Assembly (NCBI GenBank): GCA_949752795.1
Contig: OX457074.1
Coordinates: 30,365,980-30,429,979 of the forward strand
DNA: 64,000 bases
Direction of reading: 5' to 3'
From: Hyperoodon ampullatus
Lineage: Eukaryota; Chordata; Mammalia; Artiodactyla; Ziphiidae
Shown piece after piece: positions 11,344-23,300 of this stretch. Under the pieces are notes generated by a model. That model had not been told where the DNA came from and made no database searches. It saw only the letters and a program-made list of their open reading frames with translations. How positions within the stretch are numbered: position 1 is the stretch's first letter; the number at the start of each line of letters is the position of its first letter. Made by a program: the position numbers and the translations under genes.

Positions 11344-14300
11344 CTGATGGGGATAGACGGCAGTCAGTCACCTTGGAGTGGGGGAGGTGGAGGTGCCCCC
11401 ACATGCTTCTCCTGCTCAGCAAGCTCCCAGTCTTCCTTCCAGGACCTCTGCCCCCCAAGAAGCCCTCCTGTTAGAGGCAACGTTCATGGCCTCCTGCTCA
11501 GCCCTCCCGCAGCCACCCTCAACTCACTCTTCCCCGTGCATGCTAGGCCTCTGTCCCTCAGCGGGTAAATCCTTAGTCACCCTTCTAGGCCCAGTTCCCC
11601 TGCAAAGCCTTCCCTGACGCCTCCAAAGAAAATGGTCCACCTGCCCCCCCTTGCCCTTTGCCTCCCTCCACAGGGCCTGGCATGGAGGGGGGAGGAGGGA
11701 GCCAGGGTACATGTGAGTGAATGAGTGACAGGAGTTCCTAGGAGTGAATGCACAGGCAAGCCAGAGGAGCTGCGCACTGCTGTGCACAGATGCAGCCCTC
11801 TCCCAGAGAGTCGTGCCCACACTCACCATCAGCTCCAGGTAGCTCATGCGTTCCGCAGGGTTCTTTCTCAGGCTAGGACAGAACAGGGTAGGCTGAGGGC
11901 AGGCTGGAGCCAGACTGGCAGGGAAGAAGTGAGTCCAGCCCATCCAGGCCAGCCAAGCCAGTCTGGGTTCAGCCCTGCACGGGCAGCAAGGGAACACACA
12001 TGCTCCTCAGGCTCAGGGAGGAAGGGGCCGGACTGTTCTGGGGGGCTTCCAAGGGCAGAGTGGGATCCATGGTGCAAACTACAGAGATTTGGACCAAGTT
12101 TCTTTGCCTCTTGGGGTGTTAGCTTTCTTGTCTCTAGAGTGATCTAGGGAATTTACAATGATCCCAGTACCAAAATGCTAACATTAACAATCACTTACTT
12201 GGTATCCTTCACTGGGATACCCCCTACCACGGGTCTTGGGAGAAAATGACTCTGTCTAACAGGCTCACTTGTCTCCAATCTTTCTTATTTTCCAATAAAA
12301 GAAATAAAGACTACGAATTTTCCTCTGAGTATCTCTTTGGCCACAACACATAGATGTTGACATGTTATATTCTCATTGTCTTCACTTCTGACTAGTTTAT
12401 AATTTTATTGTTTAAATCTCTCTCATAACCCAAGAGTGCATTAGAAGAATTTACTTTTAATTTGCATGTAGCTTTTTTCTCTTCAGTTATGGATTTCCTG
12501 TTCCAGCTAATTAGTCAGAGAACGTGGCCTATATGGCTTTGCCTTCTGCCTCTTCCCCTATTTCCTTTGTAATCTCAAACATAATTTTTATAAGGATCTT
12601 GTGGGCATTCTTTAATTTGATACGAAGTTCTAAACATCAATGAAAGCAAATTTGTTATGCATTTAAACCCTCCATATGCTTTCTGTTTTCTTTTTCCATC
12701 TTCATGATCTGTCCATTTCTAGAGGGACTATTTTAAAATCTCCCCACTAGGAACATAGTTGGTCAAATTTTCCTTGTACTCAAACTATTTGTGCCTTACT
12801 TATTTTGATGCTATGTTGTTTGGGGGTTATTTGCTAAAGGAGAAGGAGACCAGGCCCAGGGAGCAGCTGGGATCTGGCCAGGACAGGGAGGGGTACTGAC
12901 TGGGCTTGGGGAGGCCCAGAGGTCTGGGCAGGGCTGAGACTCACCACTGTGCAGTGAAGTCCACAAACTCGGGGGAGAAGCGGTCAGCTGGGAGCTGCGG
13001 GGACGGCTCCTCCACCACCTGCTTCAGCTGCTGGAACGGGGTCCCCCAGGACTCGTAAGGAAACCGCAGGATGGCCATCTCGATCTGCAGTGGAAACAGC
13101 GGCACTGGGTCAGATGCACCCACATTCTGTACGTGGAAGCAGGGCCTTCACAGATCCTGCCTGTCCTGGTCCAGCACCCAGAGCTGGACTGTGAGGCAGG
13201 TCAAGGGGCTGATAGATGACATCATACCAAAGATGAAAGCCAAGGGGACACCAGTAGTTAATTCTTCTGACCCAGCCAGCAGCTATGGCTCATGGAGCAA
13301 ATCCAACCCTGAGTTTTGACTGGCTTAGCTATCATCAGGTTTTCAAACAATCTGAATTCAGAAGATTGTACCTGAAAACCCAGGTTTCAGCTAATCTGAA
13401 AAAATCAGAGGAGCTGGCAACCTGGGGATGCTTTCCCACAGGCCACCGGCAGCAAAGGAACTCGGATAGGCAACCAGTTTCCCTTTCCTTTGCCACAGGC
13501 CACTCCCCACTCCCTGATGTCTCAACAATGACTTAAGCGTCTGCTGCCATTTATTTGGGCTGTTGTTATTACTGAAAGGGCAACAGGAAATGAAATGACT
13601 CTCATGTGTTTGCAGAAGCAATGTTAGACTGTGAGGTCTGCCTTTGACCATGAGTTTCATCTCCTGGACTGTGCAACAATCCACCAGACTCCATTAGGAA
13701 ATGAAGTTTACAGGCCCCTCCTCCTCCACAGAGCCCCCACTGCCCAGCCACCAATACCTGTAAGGCCCATATCCAATGCCTCCCCCTCCAGGAAGCCTTC
13801 CAGCTCTGACCTCATCACTGTTTCTCCCTGACTCCCTGGACACAAGGCTGCCATGGCCTCATCTCTCCTACTAGACCCGGACCTCCCTGTGCCTTGGGTG
13901 CCTCACTTGCAGTTGGCAGGAGTCATCTGTGGGAAAGACTGACAGCTCGGGACTTCCCTGGTGGTGCAGTGGCTAGGAATCCACCTGCCAATGCAGGGGA
14001 CACGAATTCGAGCCCTGGTCCAGGAAGATCCCACATGCTGCAGAGCAACTATGCCCATGCACCACAACTACTGAGCCGGTGCTCTAGAGCCCGCAAGCCA
14101 CAACTACTGAGCCCATGCGCCACAACTACTGAAACACGCACACCTAGAGCCCACGCTCTGCAACGAGAGAAGCCACCACAATGAGAAGCTCGCACACCGA
14201 AACGTAAAGTAGAGCCCGCGAGCCACAACTACTGAGCCTGTGAGCCACAACTACTGAAGCCCTCGCACCTAGAGCCCATACTCTGCAAGAAGAGAAGCCG

Positions 14301-17300
14301 CCACAATGAGAATCCCGCACACCGAAAAGAAAATAGCCCCCGCTCGCCGCAACTAGAGAAATCCCGCACAGAGCAACAAAGACCCAAGGCAGCCGTTAAT
14401 TAATTAATTAATTCATTTTTTAAAAAGACTGGCAGCTCACAGCAAACTCTGGGTTCCGATTTTGACTGCTGAGATGAAAACACAAATCAGGTCCACCCAG
14501 GCCCCTTTCCCTGACAAGTGATCACCGTAATGAACAGAAGAGACCTCAGCTCAAGCAAACGCTTCTTGTTGGTGGTGACTGGCACCGAAACAGATCGCTA
14601 GTCATTGTGCTAAGAAAGCACCTTCCCGTTAGGCTAAAGGCCCCTTTCCAGCCAAGACACAAATGCATCCCACAGATGGAGGTGGCACAGTGCGGTGGGT
14701 GTGAGTGTGACCCTAGATTTTCATAGGACAAAGTCAGCCTGCTTTTTTTCCTAGAGTTCCCAATGATTCCGACACACAGAAGTGAGGACCCTGCCTGGGC
14801 TGCAGAGAAGGACCACCAGAGTTTACAAGTAGGAAAACAGAGAAGTGTCCAAACCCTAGACCTCGTAATTCCTTTCCTGCTAATTTTTTCTAAGGAGCTC
14901 TAAAAAGAAAAATAAAAATATAAACAGCCTCGGCACAGAGATGCACAGTACGATGTTATCTGTGATAGTAAACGTCGAGAAGCAGTATGACCGTCCAGCG
15001 CCAGGGCTGAGTCTCACCGTGATCTTGAGGGCCACATGTATGAGGAGCTCACTTAATTTGGGGTTGACTGTGATTTCTCGACAAGCACCATGAGCGCTGG
15101 GTAAAGTCCAATGGACGAGTCATCAGAGACATCGAGAACTATGTAAAGCTGCCCCTCACCCCACGGCGGGTGTAAGGCACTTGCACATGCTCCCCTTAAG
15201 ACACCGTAATTTTTTGTTTGTTTGTTTTTGTTTTTGTGGTACGCGAGCCTCTCACTGTTGTGGCCTCTACCGTTGCGGAGCACAGGCTCCGGATGCGCAG
15301 GCTCAGCGGCCATGGCTCACGGGCCCAGCCGCTCCGTGGCACGTGGGATCTTCCCAGACCAGGGCACGAACCCGTGTCCCCTGCATCGGCAGGCGGACTC
15401 TCAACCACTGCGCCACCAGGGAAGCCCAAGACACCGTAATTTTTGATGACACAGTCTCTCCTCAGTTTGTGAAGCCAACCAACATTTCTGTCCAAGGCTA
15501 AACTATTTCCCAGGCCCCGGAAGCTCAAGGACCTGGTACAGCCCCTCCCAAATAGCAAGGGAGCCCCAGGTGGTACCATGGTGATGCCGAGGCTCCAGAC
15601 GTCGGACTTGACATTGTAGCCTTTCTGGTTCAGCTCCGGGTTGATTCTCTCAGGCTGTAAGAGGGACCAGAGCAGGGTCGCCCAGGCATCCTCAGCTGGG
15701 TCTGGCCTCCCCCACCCCAAACCGAGGGGCCAGGGCTCACCCATCCCATCTCCCCCGGGGCAAATGAGGAAGCTGAGGCCAGCGAGGGCCAGGGTCTCAA
15801 GGTGGAGGCCTGAGTCTTGCCACGCAGCTGCCCTGCCTGGGGGTCCCACCTTCGGGACACTGGGGGAGGGGTGGGACCCCGCAGGCCCCACCAGCCACCT
15901 CCCTGAGGTGAGACTTATTACCCAAATGGGCACCATGGGGCCAGTCAGACAGGGGTGGAGAGGGCCAGGCAGCAGACCCCTCTGCCCCCAACGGCAGGAA
16001 ATTCAGGGTCTGGGGAGGCCTCATCCCTGATGGACACAGGACACGGCGGGGGTGGCCAAGCCTGGCTGCTTCCTCCTTGGGTGGCCCAGGAACCACTCAC
16101 AGCCATGTAGGGCTTGCAGCCAGCATCCATCGTCTTGGCCACGGAATCCACCAGGTAGCCACTGATCCCAAAGTCGCACATCTTCACATGGCCTTCCTTG
16201 TTGATGAGGACGTTGGACGGCTTCACGTCTGCCAGGGGCAGGACACGCCTTTCAGCTCCTGGTTGTGGGGCCCCCACTGCCCAGGGCAGAGCTGGTGGCC
16301 ACACAGCCAGGAGCCCTGGGCTCCAGCCACAGGTAGGGGAGGAAGTCAGGGCTCGGGGGCTTCGCCTGGGACCATGTCTTTGCAGCCAACCAGCTGGGAC
16401 TCAGCCGCCACTTCCCGCACAACCTCTAGCTCTGTGGTCCACCCAGGCTCCAGGGGGACCCATCACTGACAGCGTGGGCACTGGAAACCACCCCATGCCC
16501 ACCCAGAGGGCTCGGCAGATTTGTCCAGGAAGCGCAGGGCAGCAGCTAAACACAGGATATGGGTCTGCAGGAGAACCCAGAGCCCCTGGACTCGAGGTGG
16601 ACATGGAGTGTGCTGGAGGGCACAGCAGGGACCATCCAGCGAGCACACACACAGGACACACACGCATCTCTGCTGCCTTCTATGGGGACTTCTGTGTGGA
16701 TACAGACGCACAGAAAAAGGACCGAAGGTTCCGTGACAACCTGCCACTGAGTGGTCAAGGGGGCTTAGCCTAATGGACTTGGTCTGAAAAAGCAGAGCAC
16801 CCAGAACACAGACGAAGAGGCAGGACGTACGCTGCCTGGGGGAGTCTCAGAACCACCGGGCCAAGCGGGAGGCTGAGAACAAGCTAAACCAACCCACTGT
16901 GGGGAAATCAGAGGAGTGTGGCTCCAGGACGTGGGGGGCTGGGGGCATGACTGAGCAGGAAGGGCTGAGAACGTGCCGGGAGGGAGGGGGAGGCTGGAAA
17001 CACCTTCATCTTGATGGGCGGGGGTTACACAGTATCAACAATGATCAGATTCACACAGTGGTACACAAACCCCCTGCGTGTCTTGCAACACGTAAACAAC
17101 ACATCAAAACAAGATGGCTCAGCCTTCCCAGGACAACGGCCCACACCATCCGTGCTCTGAGCACCAGCCAGCGGAACTGGGACTGGGCCTGGGGGCTGAG
17201 GAAAATGGCTGGGAGGAGTGGACAGTGGCCTGGACCGGGCAACAGGCTCAGCTCCTGACCCAACAGGCACGTCAGAGCCGGCTGCCTCTGAGCCTTGGTA

Positions 17301-20300
17301 GTGCGGGCCCAGCAGGACTGGGCAAGAGCGTGTGTGTGAGCAGCCAGGCCCCCTCCCGCCGGCCGGCCTGGGCACTGACCTCTGTGGATCACGGACAGCT
17401 TGCTGTGCAGGTGCTCCAGGGCCCTCACAATCTGGCATTTGGAACAGGAAGGGGGGGAAGAGACCGGATGGCTGTGACTCCCGGTTGCATCAACAATGAC
17501 AGAGCTGTAAGACACCCCACCCAGGGCCGTCCATCGCCCTCTCCCAGGTACACACCCAACCCTTCACTACCCTAGGCTCCTGCCCACACCCCAGCCTTTG
17601 CTGTAGGGTCCCAGCAACCTTGATGCAGACGCACTCGGTTCCTGCATTGCTCTGAGGGGGCAAGGGTCTCAGGTGATATGCCCAGGACCCTGCAGAGTCC
17701 CAGACTTATGAGCCCCCAGGGTGCTGTCCCTTCCCCCTGCCAGGCTCCTGGTAGAACCCAGCCCTCTGCAGCCTCCCTGCTTCCTCTCCCTCCCTCAGCA
17801 GTCAGTGGGCTACATGCTCGGAGCCATTCCCCACAGGAATGACCCCAAAGATCCTGATTCAACGCCAGGGGGATGTTCACACGTTCGCAGGTGCGGTCAG
17901 GAGGAAGGACCGCTGGCTCGCTGACCCCATTTCCCTTTCTGCTTTGGCTGCCGGGGTGCTCATGCCCAGGGCTGCCGCCCTGCCTGAGGGACATGCAAGC
18001 TCAGGGGGCAAGCATGGAGGCGAACCCCTCCCCCGACACTGCGCCTCTGTGAGCTGCCCCAGAGCGTCCTCGTCCTCCTCGGCATGAGGAAGTTGTAAGC
18101 ACTAAGTCCTTTCTCGTGGCCTAGAAGCTCAGGAGCTGCACAGGAAGGCCCAGAGGGTCTGGCTCTGCCAAAGTTGCCCGGCTCCAGGAGCCCCGGTCTC
18201 CTCAGCAGGGAGGCTCTGGTCCAGGGTGGCGGCAGCTGGGCTTCGAGGGGCAGCCACCCAGGTTCAGGGCCACAGCTGGGGGCCACACCGGGAGCCCGAC
18301 TCTGCCCAAGACAACATCATCGGGACCCCCACCCCAGCAGGGCCTGAGCCACTTACAGATACAGCGATTTCCCCGAGAATGTCCTCGGGGATCGTCATGT
18401 CCTTGTCCAGCACCTTCCGGTAGAACTTGTCCAGGGATGTGTCCATGAGCTCCATGCAGATCCACACGTCTCCCTGCACGTGGACATGGGGAACTCAGCC
18501 ATGCCCGCCCAGGACTGCCTGGCCCGGTGTCCTCCCGTGCCCACCTCCCCGGAGCCAGCCGGTGCCCCCGACACACCTACACCCCTCAGCCTTTGCGGAT
18601 GCCCCGACCTCCCAGCTCCTCCCCCTTCCCCCGAGGCTTGCCCACTCTGCTGGCTCCACACAGCAGCCCCCCCACCGCCGCTGTCACCTCTTCGCTCCCC
18701 CATCTGACCCCTAATTCCACGGCAGGTTCCAGAGAGAAGTGACTGTGTCCCTCAGTGGGGGCTTCTGGGACCCACCTGTGCCAGCTCAGCTCCATGCCCC
18801 GGCCCTGCAGACCCCTCCTGCCTCAGCCCCATACCGGCCCCCCTGCCGCCCCATGGCTCGTCCCAGCTCTGAGCCTGGCAGACGGGCCCTTCCTCCGCCA
18901 GCCCCCCACCGCCCACCCCTACCCGAGACAGCCTTCTGAGAAGGCTGGGTGCAGCACCCCCTGGGGTACCGCTAAGGCCCTGGGCCCCCTGCCAGCTCTG
19001 ACCCGGCCTGTGGAGAGGCTGGCGTGTCTCCCCTACCACGGCCTGGGCCTGGCTGAGCCCCCAGCCCCCGGGCCCACCCCGCGAGGGCCCACCTCTCTGA
19101 AGAGGGCCCCGTAGAACGTGACGGTGTAGAAGCAGTCGACTGTGCGCATGTTCACGTCCAAGTCCATGAGCAGGCGCTTCTGCTCCTGGGAGTTCACGGT
19201 GGCCCGGATGCGCTGCGGGGCGAGGGCCGCGGTCAGGGGCTGGGGGGCAGGTGCGCAGCCCCCGGTGCCCCCGGCCCTGACAGCCCTGTGCTGGGGGCCC
19301 CACTCACCTTCACGGCCATGATGGTGCCGCTCTGGGCGTGTCGCACCTTCTCCACTACCCCGTAGGCGCCTCGGCCCAGCTCCGAGATGGTCACCAGGTC
19401 ATCCGCCTCCACCTCAAAGTTCTTGGGGGACACAAAAGAGGGAGGGTTCACAGGGGCCAAGTCAGGCGCCAGTGGAGACGCTGGGGCAGCAGAAAGAGAG
19501 GACCGCCAGCCAGTCAGACCTGTGCTCAAATCTTGCCCGAACCACTTCTGCTGCGTGCCCTGGGGCAACTCACTTAACCTCTCTGAGCCTCCCCTCACCT
19601 TCTACAGAACAGGCACAGCACCTACTTCCAAGGGCTGCTGCGAAGTGTCAGCAGGCCGGTCTGGGAAGTGCTCCCAGCGGCATGGGGCCCTTGAGAGATG
19701 CTCCTTCCCTCTCTCCCCGCCCCACTCAGGTGGCCAGACTGAATCACTCGTGCGGCACCTACTGCATGCAAGTCCCTGTTTCAGGCACCGGGGACACGGA
19801 GAGGACAACAGAAAGGTCTCGCCTCACAGGGAGCAGCCAAAAAAGGGAGCGAGCACGGGGACGAACAGGACACCGTCGGCGTGTCCTGTGGTCGACACAC
19901 AGTCCCCAAGCCGGGTTTCCCAAGCCATCAGGAAGTGTGAGTGAAATGCAGGTCCCCGGGCACTGGCCCCAAGGGCAGGGCCAGGGATCTGCGCGCTCAG
20001 CACCACTCCTCTGAGGTCGGGGAGCTCCACGCCGGCTCCGGCTCACCAGGGCCCCAGGAGGCAGCCACCACCTCTGCCCCAGACGGGCCACTGGTCAGCA
20101 GCGGGGAGCCAGCGCTCCACCCCAGCCCAGCTCTGTCCACCACCCACAGCCACCTCCCACGGCCTGACGACACCTACCCTGTCCCCGATGGTGATGAAGG
20201 CCCGGGAGTCCAGGTTCCGGGGGGGCCTGCAGAGAGGAGCAGGGCCGTGAGCCCGGGGAGCCGCACCCTCCTGAGCGGGCAGCCCAGCCTGGCGCACATC

Positions 20301-23300
20301 CTGCCCGGGAGCCCCCACCCCCCAGCCACCGAGCGTCTGCGGGGCAGCACGCGGTACAGCACGCAGACATGGCCAGGGCCTCGCCTTCCATCCTCGACGG
20401 GAGAGCAGGGCCCTGAGCGGACGTGAGAGGCCCGTGGCCCCCGCAGCTGCCCAGAGGAGGTGCTGCCCAGGCAGGGGCCTGGCTCTCATGGTGGTCCCTT
20501 CAGGAGGCCGTCTGGGCGGCGCCGGGGGAAACCCGAGGCCAACTCACGTGGGGCTGGGCACCGGCGGCTTGGACACGCAGGAGATTCGTAAATCCTTCTT
20601 CCTCCTGGACTTTCCTAAACGGGAGGGAGAGAAGGGAGCGTCCGCTCAGCCACTGCTCAGTCAGCGTCTCCCGGGACAGTAAGGACCCCCCAGGGGCCCG
20701 GCAGAGACACAGACGCCGAGGGTCAGCGTGGTCGGCACCGTGACGGGGCCCCGGGGTCTCCAGGAGCCCAGAGGACGTGCCCAGCCTGGGCTGGAGGGCC
20801 TGAGCCCTGCCAGTCCTCCTGGAACAGTCACCCCACAGCCACCTGAGAAGAGACAGCACCTCCAAGGAAGATGCACCGTCACAGACCGGCCCCCACAGCC
20901 CCCATCAGGCCCCCACGCTCCCACCCACGCAGAGTCCTATGTCCCAAGTTTCCCTGAAGGCCTGAATTGTGTCCTAACCCCTGAAAGCTGAAGTCCTAAC
21001 CCCGAGTACCTCCGAGCATGGTCCTATTTGGAGAATTACAGACATGATCAGGTTAAAATGAGATCATTAAGGTGAGGCCCTAATCCGGCATAACAGGTGC
21101 CCTTTTTAAAAGGGGAAATTTAGGGCTTCCCTGGTGGCGCAGTGGTTGGGAGTCCACCTGCCAATGCAGGGGACACGGGTTCGAGCCCCAGTCCGGGAAG
21201 ATCCCACATGCCGCTGAGCGGTTGGGCCCGTAAGCCATGGCCGCTGAGCCTGCGCTCCGCAATGCGAGAGGCCACAGTGGTGAGAGGCCCGCATACCGCA
21301 AAAAGAAAAAAAAAGGCGGGGGGGGGAATTTGGACACAGAGACAGACACGTGTCAGAGAAGACGGCCGTCTGCAGTCCCAGGGGCGAGACTGGGGAGGCT
21401 CCTCTGGTCACGGCCGCAGCAGGACCAGCCCTGCGACACCTGGATGGGCTCAGGCCTCCAGACGGGGGACAGGAGGTTGCGGTGTTGAAGCCGTGCAGCG
21501 TGTGGGGCTTTGTCCAGCAGCCTAGGAAGGTAGCAGGGCCTCTACCCACCCCAAGCCCGTGCAGTGTTAACCTCGGTGGGGGCGCCCCCGGCGAGCCAGA
21601 GCCTCGGCTCTGCCGCCCACCCCGCCTCTGAGCCTCAACGTCCCCACCCGCCGTGCTGGAACGCAGACGTAGGCTGGGGGCCCTGCCGGCAGGCATCACA
21701 CGCAACCCGGCCAGGGGTGTCCACAGCCAGGCCCATGGGCCGGGACCCTGTGTGCAGGCACCCCGCCCCTCTCAGCCTCAGCTTCCCCAGAAGGGGCCCC
21801 GGGTGGACAAAGTATGAGGACAAGGACCACCTGCCAGGGCATCGGCCCCCGGCTCAGTTTGGAAAACGGGGCCAGGGCCAAGGGCAGGAAGGTGAGTCGG
21901 GAAAGGACCGCATGTGCACCCAGGTCTGCTGGTTCCACAGCCGGGGGTGTCCAGGGCAGGGCAGGACGTCCCCTGTGGAGTGAGGGCACTGGACCGGCCA
22001 AGCTCCCACTGCCGCCAAGGCTGCCTGTGCTTGGGGCCAGCTCCCCAGCCCTCCACACAGCCCTCCCCGTGGACAGGCGGCGAGACTGAGGTGCCTGTAC
22101 CCACAGCTACACCTGATGCTGTCAGCATCCCCGCCCAGGCTCACGCCAGGCTGGGAGCAGGGGAGGTTCCTGGGGGCCCACCTTCCTGGGGAAGCGGGAA
22201 GTAAGCCCAGCAGGCCTGCAGGGTCCAAAGCAGGGCAGATCCAGGCCTGGAGAACGGACCCATGGCCTCATCTCACCCCTGCCCACTGCCCCGGGCACAC
22301 TGCAGTGCCCCTGGGCCTCAGTATCCCCATCTGTGAGGAGCCCCACCCCCAGCTCTAGCCAACAGGGTGGGAGGTGAGGGGGGCCCGGCGGGGTCCACGT
22401 CCCAGGGGAGGAGGACCACCCAAGGGGTGGGCAGGGCCAGCTCTGGCTGGGCCCACTCACCCTGGAGGCCGGAGCCTGTGCACATGCTCACCACACGGCC
22501 CCAGGAAGCCCACTCCCACCCCCCAGGCTGCTGGGTGGGCCTGAGTCCCGAGGCAACGCCTCCCTCACCCCTCACCGCCAGGGACAGAAAAGAAGTGTCG
22601 CCTCTCCAGGACTCTCTGGCTGGTGCCTGGCACACGGCCAGTGCTAAAGAAGAATCGGCATCGAGAGCACTGGGCAGACCTGGGACTCGACCAGGACCTC
22701 CCAAAACCACCCAGAACAGAAACGGTGCCCATGTGCCTCTCCTGAAGGCACGTCCTTCCGCCTCCCGCCCAAGACCCCGTGCCTCGTGCCGCAGGTGTGC
22801 ACAGGGCACCAGGAGACCCTGTGCACACCCTCCTGAAGTCACCTCTGAACCGGGTTTGGATCAAGCCTCCACACACCCTGCTGTGCAGCCTCAGAGCCTC
22901 ATCTGTGAATCCAGACAGGCCCACGCGCTCGGGCCCAGCAGCGGGGAGGCGGGGGGCCTGGCACCACTGTCCATGATAGGAGGGGTTATCAGTGCCCCTG
23001 GGAAGACGAGGCCCGGACCCAGCTGTCCTGAGAGCTGGGTGAACCACCAGGAAAAGTCCAGTGGGGGTGGGGTCCCAGCATCTACCCCAGGGTGGGTGAC
23101 GGAGGCAGACACTTGCAGCCTCTCCATAGAAGCACCCGCAGGGGCCCCCAGATGCCAGGCTTGAGGTGCATCCGTCTGTGCCCTGGCGGCCAGCAGGAGA
23201 GCCTCAGTCCTGGCCAAAGGCCCTGACCCAGGCGGCCCTGGGCCTGCAGCCAAGTCAGTGCTCCGACGGCACAGTCCACAGCCCCAGAGCCGGGGTCCCT

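Larger units (their letters stand above)
13085..15576 (-). other. MAP2K3: MAP2K3 intron 9
   Basis: Contains two CHR-type SINEs (13949-14425 plus, about 15216-15427 minus). The rest, including 13100-13940 and 14440-15190, shows nothing coding. Confidence 0.8.
15655..20547 (-). other. MAP2K3: MAP2K3 introns 2-8
   Basis: Introns lie at 20227-20547, 19422-20177, 19213-19307, 18474-19092, 17432-18356, 16229-17379 and 15655-16100. Apart from a MIR-like stretch in intron 3 (about 19510-19640) they are unique GC-rich sequence without recognisable elements. Confidence 0.8.

Noticed and set aside
14041..14400. Regular repeats resembling a CRISPR array
   Set aside because: The CACAACTACTGAG units belong to a long CHR-type SINE with target duplication and A/T-rich tail; the same units recur in three other SINEs.
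15196..15936. 246-codon minus-strand open frame
   Set aside because: Fusion by read-through of intron, MAP2K3 exon 9 and a SINE; only 15577-15654 is coding.
16899..17105. A/C-rich stretch in MAP2K3 intron 7 with a faint L1-terminus look
   Set aside because: Too diverged to call from sequence alone.
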